Notes: generated by a model from the letters alone, not told the origin. Positions 1 to 6,573 are shown, numbered from the stretch's first letter. The stretch is DNA of 6,812 nt from Dehalococcoidia bacterium (GCA_004376695.1 SOJB01000120.1:1-6812); one strand, 5' to 3'. A program made the numbers and translations.

Positions 1-271
1 GAGAGGGAGGGGAACTAGGGAGTCTCACCCAGTAGATGATAAGCTTGGAGTTGGTATGCTTCCTGACGCAAGGTAAGCCCGATACACTGCGACCCTAGTA
101 TGCTGCGGGCGAGCGAAACGGCATCGCGGTCTGCTAATCCCCGAGACCTGATACCATCAGTGCCCGGGCCTGAATCGTAGTTGCCCTGAGCATTCCAAGC
201 AAATGTGCGGCGAAGAACACCCGGACTCGCATGCAATCGTAAGCATCAAGCGCTACCCTGTCCTGTCCACC
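1..271. other. Intergenic or unassigned left edge, no supported gene
   Basis: I see no gene here that I can support. On the minus strand, downstream of the DUF72 stop, a frame runs from a TTG at 236 to a TAG at 15-17 (73 residues). It has no clear ribosome binding site and resembles no family I recognise. No tRNA-like cloverleaf, no strong terminator hairpin with a T tract and no tandem repeat was seen. The palindrome GCCCGGGC at 162-169 is the only notable short symmetry. The stretch may hold decayed coding sequence or the 3' part of a feature continuing to the left. Confidence 0.5.
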
Positions 272-1195
272 TCATTCTTCAGCCGCTTGCGGGCGGGTGA
301 GGGTGCCGAGCATCAGGGAAATCTGCCGGGCGTTGACCACGGCTTTGTCCTGATGGCAATTATTGAACAGGACGTGCATCTCGCTTGCCTGGCCGGCGAG
401 TTCCCCAATCTTGCCTGCCCACGGCTCGAGTTCTTCCTCTGAGTAGAGGTAATTGAAACGTTCAGCGGGGCCGATGCCTTTCTTCTCCCATGTCTCTGTA
501 TTCCTGCCGTGAAAGCGGACCAGTCCTATGTCAGAGGTTACCTCGGCGACGGGTGGCACGCTTGACTTGAACCCCTGTGGCTCGTCGACGCAGACAAAGG
601 GTAAGTCGTTGCGCCTGAGGAGATCAAGGGTCGTAGCCTGATTCTTTTCGCTTAGCCAGACATTGTTCCTGAACTCTATCGCGACACCGTATTGCGGCAA
701 TCTCTCCTTGCACATTATGATGTAATCAAGTTGCTGCGAGCCGGGGTAGAACCAGGGCGGGAACTGGAAGAGCACAATTCCCAGCTTGCCAGCCGTATCG
801 AGCGGGAGCAGCGAGCTCTCGAATCTTTGCCATAGTTCATCCACCAGTTCCGCCGGGAGGTCGCGGTAGTACAGGTTACCTTTTTGCTGCAACTCGGGAG
901 TCAGTTCTTCCCTTATGTTCTTGGGCAGGGAATTGGGGGGTGTAGGATGCTGGGTGAATACCCTGAAAGCCTTGAAATCGAACAGGAAATCGTCGGGTGT
1001 CCTCTCGGCCCAGAGATAGCTGTTCCTTTCGCCAGGCATGGCGTAATAGCTGCTATCCACTTCGACGATGTTGAACTGGCTGGCATAGTACTGAAGGCGG
1101 GCTTCCGCTGAACGCGCTGAATCAGGGTAGAAGCGTCCGGAGTTTACCAGTGTGGGATCGGTCCATGAACAGGTGCCTACTCGAACTGTCCCCAT
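272..1195 (-). CDS. DUF72 (YecE-type) TIM-barrel protein
   Basis: A complete 307-residue protein of the DUF72/YecE family, whose biochemical function is not established. Hallmarks are the N-terminal GTCSWTDPT (7-15), FYP (22-24), VEVDSSYYAMP (44-54, the family's 'E-hNSTFY' strand), FDFKAF (72-77), LGIVLFQFPPWF (138-149), EFRNNVW (174-180), VDEPQ (203-207), RFHGRN (227-232) and the C-terminal FNNCHQDKAVVNA (277-289). These cover the whole predicted barrel at the family's usual length. The frame is open 16 codons further upstream to 1243. I chose the ATG at 1195 because GGAAGGA lies at a normal distance before it (1201-1207) and the family's N-terminal strand begins just after it. It starts 66 bases beyond the dnaE2 stop, has a candidate promoter in that gap, and may also receive read-through from the SOS operon. 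Its link to mutagenesis is positional only. The family call is firm; the role is unknown. Confidence 0.93.
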   Translation of the reverse strand: MGTVRVGTCSWTDPTLVNSGRFYPDSARSAEARLQYYASQFNIVEVDSSYYAMPGERNSYLWAERTPDDFLFDFKAFRVFTQHPTPPNSLPKNIREELTPELQQKGNLYYRDLPAELVDELWQRFESSLLPLDTAGKLGIVLFQFPPWFYPGSQQLDYIIMCKERLPQYGVAIEFRNNVWLSEKNQATTLDLLRRNDLPFVCVDEPQGFKSSVPPVAEVTSDIGLVRFHGRNTETWEKKGIGPAERFNYLYSEEELEPWAGKIGELAGQASEMHVLFNNCHQDKAVVNARQISLMLGTLTRPQAAEE

Positions 1196-1214
1196 TTCGT
1201 TCCTTCCTGCTCTT

Positions 1215-1243
1215 ATTTTACTAGGAGCTCGAGCCAGTGGCAA
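1215..1243 (-). promoter_or_regulatory. Candidate sigma-70-type promoter of the DUF72 gene
   Basis: Read on the minus strand, TTGCCA (1238-1243, 5 of 6 to the -35 consensus) is separated by exactly 17 bases from TAAAAT (1215-1220, 5 of 6 to the -10 consensus). A start about seven bases downstream would leave a leader of only some 12 bases, just containing the ribosome binding site. No SOS box is visible in it, so if real it would express the DUF72 gene independently of LexA. This is prediction from consensus only. Confidence 0.45.
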
Positions 1244-1261
1244 CAGAAAGCCCGGCCTGAG

Positions 1262-4200
1262 CTAATCGGGATAGCCCGGGTGCGAGTCATTCCGAGCATG
1301 CTGCCTTTCCCTTTCATCTCGCAATGAAGTGAGCGTCTCAGCGATAATATTCAGTGTGTCTCGTTTCTGGATTGTTCCTTCAACCAGGATCAGTGGCTCG
1401 AGCTTAAAGATCTGCCGGTACTTCTGATATACGTTTGGTCTGACTATTACATTTACCATGCCATCCTCGTCCTCCAGCGTCATAAAAGCAAAACCTTTAG
1501 CAGTGGGAGGTCTCTGCCTGGTGATAACGTAGCCAGCCAACCGTACCCGGGTATTCGGCTCAAGTTGAGCCAGCTCAGAGCTTTTGAGCAAGCCATCCTC
1601 GGATATGTCTTTCCTCAGTACCTGCATGGGATGATATTTTGTGGATAACCCCTGCACTTTGTAATCCACCTTCATCTCCTCTAGTTCGGTGAAGTGAGGC
1701 AGGGAGACCGCGATATCACTGAATTCTAAAGACAATTCCCCCGGGCATTTCTTTTCCAGAAGACCAAGCTGCCACAATAGCTGCCTCTTCTGGCAGCCGG
1801 AAGAATCAAAGGCACCGGCAAGGATAAGATTTTCTACAGGCTTCCTCTCCAGCCTGGTCCTGAGATAGAAGTCTTCCAGCGAAGAATAAGGAGCCCTTTC
1901 CCTTTCAGCCACTATCTGGCTCATAGCTTTATCTCCCACTTCCTTGACGTACATCAAGCCGAGCCTGACTTTGCCGCCTTCGATGGTGCATCTGGCGCTG
2001 CTCTTGTTGATGTCTGCCGGTAAAATGTCAACTCCGTGCCTCTTAGCATCCCGCACAATGACCTCCGGGGAATAGAATCCCATGGGCTGATTATTGAGCA
2101 GAGCGCAGTAGAATTCAGAGGGATAGCATTTCTTGAGCCAGGCAGATTGATAGCATAGAAGAGCAAAACCGGCTGCATGGCTCTTGCAGAAGCCATATTC
2201 AGCAAAACCCTCCAGGGCTTCAAAGATGCGACTGGCGAGGCTTGTTTCTACGCCATCCTTCTTTGCTCCGTCGATAAACCTCTGCCTCATCTCGTTCATG
2301 GCATCTTTCGATCTTTTCCTGCTCATTGCTTTTCTCAGAGAGTCGGCCTCACCGGGCTTAAAATTGGCTAGGACAGCGGCAACCTGGATCACCTGCTCTT
2401 GAAACAGGAGGACCCCCAGGGTATCTTCAAGTATTGGCTTCAGCTTTGGATGCAGGTATGTTACGTTTTCCAGGCCTTTCCTTCTTCGAATATACGGGTG
2501 AACCATATTTCCCTGCAGCGGCCCCGGTCTGATAAGAGCAATCTCGATAGTCAGGTCCTCAATAGAGCGTGGTTTTATTTGCGGCAGGGTCTGCATCTGC
2601 GCCCGGCTTTCTACCTGGAAGACGCCTATCGTGTCGCCCCGGCAAATCATGTCGTAGACACTCTCATCATCCAGAGGAAGCTTATCCATGGTAAGCCTGG
2701 TCCCGATGTAATCGGGATGATGCGCCTCCGCAAGCTCGCAAGCTTCGTGAATGAGCGACAGCATTCTCAAGCCGAGCAAGTCCACTTTTATCAAGCCGGC
2801 ATCGGCAACGCTGTCTTTATCCCACTGGCAGACTATCCTCCCCGGCATGGTAGCTTTTTCGAGGGGCACTATTTCAGTCAGAGGGCAAGAGGAGATAAGC
2901 ATCCCTCCATTATGGATCGACAGGTGCCTGGGGAAATCGTAAATCTCCCGGCAAAGAGATGTGAACTCCTGCCATGGCACGGACGTGAGATAAGGCAGAA
3001 ATTCCTCGACGCCGGCAAGGTCTTGCTCCAGGTCTTTAGCCCCGTATACTGAAACCGATCTTGCCATTTTATCAAGCAGGCTATCCGGCATACCCAGTGC
3101 CTTGCCCACCTCTCTTACAGCATTCCTTGCCTGGAAGGTTACATAGGTGCAGACCATGGCGGTATGTGCCTGCCCGTATTTTTCATAAACGTATTGAATG
3201 AGCCTTTCCCGGTGATTTGTCGACACATCTATATCGATGTCGGGAATAGAGGACATTTCTTCATTCAAAAACCTGCCCAGGAATAGCTTATTCTTCAACG
3301 GGTCGACCCCGGTTATGCCCAGAATATAGGCCACCATGGAATTGGCTGCCGAGCCCCTGCCCTGAGCGGGAATCCCATTTCTCTTGGCGTAGTCCATAAT
3401 GTCCCATACGATGAGGAAGTAGCCCGATAGCCCCAGTTTCTCTATTAGATCGAGCTCGTGATTGAGCCTGGCCTCTATCTCTGAGCTCATCCCGATGAAA
3501 TCGGGATCGTACCTGTCGTGCACCTTTTGCCAGCATAACCTGGCCAGATATTTCTCTGCCGTCTCACCCCGGGGTAAGAGAAATTCTGGAAACCGATAGC
3601 CTGAGAAATCCAGATCGACATTGCATTGCCCCGCTATGGCAAGCGTATTGGAAACCGCCAGGGGATAATCCTGGAAAAGCTGTGTCATCTCTTCATAGGG
3701 TTTGAGGTGAAATTCGGAGTTCAGTCTCAAAGAGGCGCATTCGTCCAGGGTTGTCCGGTTCTTCATGCACGTGAGCACGTCGTGAAGCCTGTGGTTTTCC
3801 TTATTGGCATAGTGAACATTGTTGGTAGCGACATAACCCAATTTGAGATTGCCAGCCAGCTCGACTAAGGCGCGGCAAAGGTGTTCATCCTCGGGGTAGA
3901 AATTATTCTGAAGCTCTACATAGAAGTTCTCCCGGCCAAAGATCTCGATATACCTTCTGGCTACTTCGCAAGCCTTCTCCGTTCGTCCGGAAGCGATTAA
4001 GCTGACCAATTCTCCTTTCCGGCAGCCGGAGAGGCAAAGCAGGTCGGCGGAGTACCGGGCGAGGGTTTCCAGATTGAGGACGGGACTGCCTTTCCTGTGT
4101 TCCAGCCGAGCCCTGGTAATCAGCCGGCACAGGTTGGAGTAGCCTTCGTTATCCTTCGCCAGCAATGTAAGATGATCTCCATTTTCCAGCGTCATCTCCG

Positions 4201-4429
4201 CTCCGATAACGGGCTTGATGTTGGCTTTGAGGCATGCTTTGTAGAAGCGGATAGCTCCGTATAACCCATTATGGTCGGTAAGAGCTAAGGCTGGCATGTT
4301 GAGCTCCGCTGCCCGGCTTATCAGATCCTCCGCATGAGACGCACCATCAAGAAGAGAGAAATTGGAATGGCAGTGAAGCTCCACGTAACTCTTCTCCGAT
4401 TTCATCGGGCTATCAACACTCCTAATCAT
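1262..4429 (-). CDS. dnaE2: Error-prone DNA polymerase III alpha subunit, DnaE2/ImuC type
   Basis: A complete 1055-residue C-family DNA polymerase, predicted to do translesion synthesis in the cytoplasm as the catalytic member of an ImuB-DnaE2 mutasome. The PHP domain comes first: HCH (19-21), D28, TDHNG (51-55), E78, H86 and ATNNVHY (201-207). The polymerase core follows: QGRGSAANS (356-364), catalytic PDIDID (396-401) and the third acidic residue D550 in KVDLLGLR. Then come EYGFCKSHAAGFALL (744-758), a helix-hairpin-helix region (about 790-855) and an OB fold (about 961-1030). All three polymerase aspartates are present. DnaE2 hallmarks are LLWQLG, GLSTKYHPMQVLR (927-939), and an end shortly after the OB fold without the tau-binding domain of replicative DnaE. 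ATG 4429 overlaps the upstream stop by 8 bases, implying coupling. M9 (4405) is an alternative start, with AGGAG 13 bases upstream of it. Two TCCCGAT palindromes lie in frame (residues 308-314 and 571-577). Confidence 0.95.
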   Translation of the reverse strand: MIRSVDSPMKSEKSYVELHCHSNFSLLDGASHAEDLISRAAELNMPALALTDHNGLYGAIRFYKACLKANIKPVIGAEMTLENGDHLTLLAKDNEGYSNLCRLITRARLEHRKGSPVLNLETLARYSADLLCLSGCRKGELVSLIASGRTEKACEVARRYIEIFGRENFYVELQNNFYPEDEHLCRALVELAGNLKLGYVATNNVHYANKENHRLHDVLTCMKNRTTLDECASLRLNSEFHLKPYEEMTQLFQDYPLAVSNTLAIAGQCNVDLDFSGYRFPEFLLPRGETAEKYLARLCWQKVHDRYDPDFIGMSSEIEARLNHELDLIEKLGLSGYFLIVWDIMDYAKRNGIPAQGRGSAANSMVAYILGITGVDPLKNKLFLGRFLNEEMSSIPDIDIDVSTNHRERLIQYVYEKYGQAHTAMVCTYVTFQARNAVREVGKALGMPDSLLDKMARSVSVYGAKDLEQDLAGVEEFLPYLTSVPWQEFTSLCREIYDFPRHLSIHNGGMLISSCPLTEIVPLEKATMPGRIVCQWDKDSVADAGLIKVDLLGLRMLSLIHEACELAEAHHPDYIGTRLTMDKLPLDDESVYDMICRGDTIGVFQVESRAQMQTLPQIKPRSIEDLTIEIALIRPGPLQGNMVHPYIRRRKGLENVTYLHPKLKPILEDTLGVLLFQEQVIQVAAVLANFKPGEADSLRKAMSRKRSKDAMNEMRQRFIDGAKKDGVETSLASRIFEALEGFAEYGFCKSHAAGFALLCYQSAWLKKCYPSEFYCALLNNQPMGFYSPEVIVRDAKRHGVDILPADINKSSARCTIEGGKVRLGLMYVKEVGDKAMSQIVAERERAPYSSLEDFYLRTRLERKPVENLILAGAFDSSGCQKRQLLWQLGLLEKKCPGELSLEFSDIAVSLPHFTELEEMKVDYKVQGLSTKYHPMQVLRKDISEDGLLKSSELAQLEPNTRVRLAGYVITRQRPPTAKGFAFMTLEDEDGMVNVIVRPNVYQKYRQIFKLEPLILVEGTIQKRDTLNIIAETLTSLRDERERQHARNDSHPGYPD
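2701..2717. repeat. 17-bp palindromic repeat, copy inside dnaE2
   Basis: TCCCGATGTAATCGGGA has perfect 7-bp arms around a 3-base centre. On the coding (minus) strand it encodes PDYIG within residues 571-577 of DnaE2, in a linker-like stretch after the third catalytic aspartate. It is the same element as at 3490-3506 and 4861-4877, differing only in the centre or by one arm base. Confidence 0.75.
3490..3506. repeat. 17-bp palindromic repeat, second copy inside dnaE2
   Basis: TCCCGATGAAATCGGGA has perfect 7-bp arms around GAA. On the coding strand it encodes PDFIG (within residues 308-314 of DnaE2), in the variable linker between the PHP domain and the polymerase core. The reading frame is the same as for the copy at 2701-2717. 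Confidence 0.75.
4394..4410. repeat. Degraded copy of the palindromic repeat at the dnaE2 start
   Basis: The plus strand reads CTCCGATTTCATCGGGC, 14 of 17 matches to TCCCGATTTCATCGGGA. The central 14 bases (4396-4409) keep most of the symmetry. It lies in the opposite orientation to the other copies, judged by the centre, and supplies the in-frame ATG for Met9 of DnaE2. It could be a chance resemblance, although it is the fourth such site in about 2.2 kb. Confidence 0.45.
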
Positions 4430-4676
4430 AGACGCGTTGCAGGTACCAGACTCCGGTGAGCAAATCCCGGTAGAGTTCGCAGACAGTGCCGGATTCAGTC
4501 TTGACCTGGAAGTACTCCCGTGTGACCGGTCTCTTCCACCATCCTTGGACTACCCGCCATCGTTTCAGCGTCTCTCTCACCCGTTCTCTCCTCCCCTTAT
4601 AGAGAAAGGCGATCGGCTTGTGTTGGAAGCCTTCCTCAACTTCCAGCCTTATAGCTTCCCTGAATAGCTTACTCAT
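4422..4676 (-). CDS. Small DUF6504-like protein between imuB and dnaE2
   Basis: An 84-residue basic, tryptophan-rich protein with no signal peptide or membrane segment. Recognisable features are PIAFLYKGRRERVRETLKRW (21-40), GWWKRP (45-50), REYFQVKT (53-60), ELYRD (67-71) and the C-terminal GVWYLQRVYD (75-84). This pattern matches what I recall of DUF6504, small proteins often encoded next to ImuB-like and DnaE2 genes in Actinobacteria and related phyla; I could not confirm it by search. The frame is open to an ATG at 4778, which would overlap imuB by 74 bases. I chose ATG 4676, 28 bases after the imuB stop, because the conserved part starts soon after it, although no strong ribosome binding site precedes it. 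The stop overlaps the dnaE2 start by 8 bases (ATGATTAG), a sign of coupled translation. A nucleic-acid-binding or adaptor role in the mutasome is inferred from position and charge only. Confidence 0.8.
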   Translation of the reverse strand: MSKLFREAIRLEVEEGFQHKPIAFLYKGRRERVRETLKRWRVVQGWWKRPVTREYFQVKTESGTVCELYRDLLTGVWYLQRVYD

Positions 4677-4704
4677 CGTTCGGCTGAGCTCACGACGAAG
4701 CCTC

Positions 4705-5910
4705 TCAAAGGTCAAATTCGGTGAAGGAAAAGGAGTCCTCCGGTAACGCGCTGTTCGGTTTAGCGAGCACCCTGCCAACTACCCCTTTGCCGTATCTTTG
4801 CCGAAGCCAGCTTATGGCTGAAGCCAGCCTCTCCCTGTGCTTCAAGCGCTCGTCTGAGAATCCCGACGAAATCGGGACCTGTCTCCCGTTTTCAGGGCAG
4901 AAATCGGTCAGAGTCAGCCTCATTTCGCTTACAGGAGTCGTGAATCTTGCTGACTCCAGGTATTGCGTTAAGTGGCGTAACATCGTTTCCCTGGAGGAAG
5001 TCGCTTCCTTGAAGTGAAACACTCTTTGAGCGATATGGTCGTTGCTAAAATGCATGGATATTGTCAGCCGGAGACAGCATTGCCAGCGCTCTTTCAATTG
5101 CTGGCTTAACCTGTTCAGGAGTTCCCCACCGCTGGCTAAAACTTGACCGATAGTCTCTGCCGCAGGCTCAAAATAGATCTGCTCTTTTAGCATCGGCACC
5201 TGACTCCAGGGAACTAACCTCGACTCATCGATGCCATTGGATAGTTCCCACAACCGCTTGCCCTCGTTGCCAAATTCCAGGCTGACTGCCGCTAATGACA
5301 ACCTCGCCAGTTGTCCTATTCGGTAGATGCCAAGCAATTCAAGCCGTTCCAGGGTTCTCGATGAGGCAGGTAAAAGGCATACAGGCAGGTCTTTAAGGAA
5401 ATCCTTTCCCTCTCTCCCGGTGATAACCACAACCTTCCCCGACCCGGCAACCCGGCTGGCTGCCCATGCCACGAATTTATTCGAGGCAATGGATACGAAT
5501 GGATGAAGCTGGAAACGTTTCTCAATTATCTGCCTGACCTCCTCGACAAACTGGAGCACCCCGCTGTAATCAGGGCATTCATAGCTCAAATCAATGAAGG
5601 CAGAGCCCACAGTCCCTGCTTCTACCACCGGGCTGTAGTTGGCGAGCATGGTCAAGACAGTGGTGAAGGCATCGGCGTATTTTCCCTCGTCCAGCGGCAA
5701 GAATACCCCTTGCGGGCATAGAGCATATGCCTCTCTCAGGGGCATGCCCTGCCTGACGCCGCATGCCAATGCCTCCTTTGAGGCATCATATACGGCCTTC
5801 CGTTCATAGGGTAGGCCTCCAATAATGATTGGCTTGCCGCTTAATGAATCGTTATCTCTTACCTCGACTTGAACGACGAAATGAGGAAAGAAGAAGCATG
5901 CGACTCTCAT
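4705..5910 (-). CDS. imuB: ImuB-type catalytically inactive Y-family polymerase homologue
   Basis: A 401-residue Y-family (DinB/UmuC-like) protein. In the mutasome, ImuB is the non-catalytic hub that links DnaE2 to the beta clamp. The fold is clear: VEVRDN (15-20) and KPIIIGG (26-32); the fingers YDASKEALACGVRQGMPLRE (41-60); the palm FIDLS (105-109); the helix-hairpin-helix LERLELLGIYRIGQLARLS (187-205); a little finger to about 335; then an ImuB-like tail with RLASAISWLRQRYG (361-374). Aligned to DinB, the metal-binding D8 is replaced by F7, D10 by P9, and the D103-E104 pair by G102-S103, so polymerase activity is not expected. At 401 residues it is shorter than the roughly 500 typical of proteobacterial and mycobacterial ImuB. 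AGGGGG lies 6 bases before the ATG, and the gene starts 14 bases after the lexA stop, so it is surely cotranscribed. The usual clamp motif position reads QVPISS and coincides with a palindromic repeat. Confidence 0.92.
   Translation of the reverse strand: MRVACFFFPHFVVQVEVRDNDSLSGKPIIIGGLPYERKAVYDASKEALACGVRQGMPLREAYALCPQGVFLPLDEGKYADAFTTVLTMLANYSPVVEAGTVGSAFIDLSYECPDYSGVLQFVEEVRQIIEKRFQLHPFVSIASNKFVAWAASRVAGSGKVVVITGREGKDFLKDLPVCLLPASSRTLERLELLGIYRIGQLARLSLAAVSLEFGNEGKRLWELSNGIDESRLVPWSQVPMLKEQIYFEPAAETIGQVLASGGELLNRLSQQLKERWQCCLRLTISMHFSNDHIAQRVFHFKEATSSRETMLRHLTQYLESARFTTPVSEMRLTLTDFCPENGRQVPISSGFSDERLKHRERLASAISWLRQRYGKGVVGRVLAKPNSALPEDSFSFTEFDL
4861..4877. repeat. Palindromic repeat copy inside imuB, at the clamp-motif position
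   Basis: TCCCGACGAAATCGGGA differs from the copy at 3490-3506 by one arm base (C for T at position 7). On the coding strand it spans V345 to G350 of ImuB (VPISSG), read one frame away from the dnaE2 copies. It immediately follows Q344, where ImuB proteins commonly have a QLxLF-type beta-clamp-binding motif. Confidence 0.72.
5559..5575. repeat. Possible decayed copy of the palindromic repeat in imuB
   Basis: CCCCGCTGTAATCAGGG matches TCCCGATGTAATCGGGA at 13 of 17 positions, including the whole GTAATC centre. On the coding strand it gives PDYSG, resembling PDYIG from the copy in dnaE2. The symmetry of the arms is broken, so it is a weak candidate. Confidence 0.25.
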
Positions 5911-5924
5911 CTCCAGCCCCCTGA

Positions 5925-6548
5925 CTACTGGTTCAGCCTTCTCAGAACGGCAACCACTTTACCCTGCACTTCAATGTTCTCAGGCCCGGTATATATGGCT
6001 TTCATCTCGCTATTCGCCGGCTGCAGGCGAATGCGTCCTGGTTCGCGGTAAATCTTTTTCAGCGTTACCTCTTGCTCATTCTTGAGCCACACGGCTGCCA
6101 TTTCACCATCTTCAGCGGTTTGCGCTACCTCCATAATCACGACGTCGCCGTCATTGATAAGGGCATCGAGCATGGATGTTCCTTTCACCTTCAAGGCATA
6201 GATATCGCCCTTGTTTCCTACCACATCCCTTGTGAGCCTGAGCGTTTCTTCAGCCCGGTTACTCCAGGTACCAGAATCTACGACAGGAATCGGTTCTCCG
6301 GCAGCAATTGCCCCCAGTAGCGGCACCTCTATAATGTCTTTTTCCACAAGCTGGATGCTTCTGAAAACCTCGGGGTCGCGACGAATCTGTCCTTCTTTCT
6401 CCAGCACATTCAAATGATACTGGACCAGTGAGGTTGAACTGATGTTGCAACCTCTCAGGATGTCCCTGACGGTCGGGGCATAGCCTCTTTCATCAAAGAA
6501 ACGCCTTATGTATTCAAGAATCCCTTCTCTAATCTCGGGCTTCCTCAT
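5925..6548 (-). CDS. lexA: LexA SOS repressor
   Basis: A complete 207-residue LexA, the self-cleaving repressor of the SOS regulon. The N-terminal winged helix-turn-helix covers about residues 1-65: ILEYIRRFFDERGYAPTVRDI, with recognition helix SSTSLVQYHLNVLEKEG. The cleavage site AIAAGEP places the scissile Ala83-Gly84 bond where the family has it. The S24 peptidase domain has VKGTSM with nucleophile Ser125, INDGD (131-135) and the general-base lysine in VTLKK (Lys164). All catalytic parts are intact, so RecA-stimulated autocleavage is expected. Two ATGs are adjacent (6551 and 6548). I chose 6548 because the AGGAGG at 6554-6559 is 5 bases away, against only 2 for the upstream ATG; the upstream start would add one Met. 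It is the first gene of the operon and is preceded by two SOS-box-like operators, indicating autoregulation together with imuB and dnaE2. Confidence 0.96.
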   Translation of the reverse strand: MRKPEIREGILEYIRRFFDERGYAPTVRDILRGCNISSTSLVQYHLNVLEKEGQIRRDPEVFRSIQLVEKDIIEVPLLGAIAAGEPIPVVDSGTWSNRAEETLRLTRDVVGNKGDIYALKVKGTSMLDALINDGDVVIMEVAQTAEDGEMAAVWLKNEQEVTLKKIYREPGRIRLQPANSEMKAIYTGPENIEVQGKVVAVLRRLNQ

Positions 6549-6553
6549 CATAG

Positions 6554-6559
6554 CCTCCT
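6554..6559 (-). promoter_or_regulatory. Strong ribosome binding site of lexA
   Basis: AGGAGG on the minus strand is a full Shine-Dalgarno match. Its distance to the two consecutive ATG codons (2 and 5 bases) favours the second as the start. Confidence 0.8.
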
Positions 6560-6573
6560 GTTACAATTGGTAT

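Noticed and set aside
15..236. Minus-strand 73-residue frame after the DUF72 gene
   Set aside because: It starts with TTG, lacks a visible ribosome binding site and matches no family I know; kept only as a note under the left-edge region.
203..442. Plus-strand 79-residue frame
   Set aside because: Mostly antisense to the DUF72 C-terminus, whose conserved FNNCHQDKAVVNA motif fixes the real strand.
1265..1277. ATCGGGATAGCCC near the dnaE2 stop as another palindrome copy
   Set aside because: Only one arm (TCCCGAT on the minus strand) matches; the second arm and spacing are missing.
2399..3052. Plus-strand open frame of 217 residues
   Set aside because: It lies wholly inside dnaE2 on the opposite strand, shows no family motif or ribosome binding site, and the minus-strand protein there carries conserved polymerase motifs.
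4677..4778. Longer N-terminus (34 extra residues) for the small protein
   Set aside because: It would overlap the imuB 3' end by 74 bases in another frame, and the extra residues look like an out-of-frame reading rather than conserved protein.
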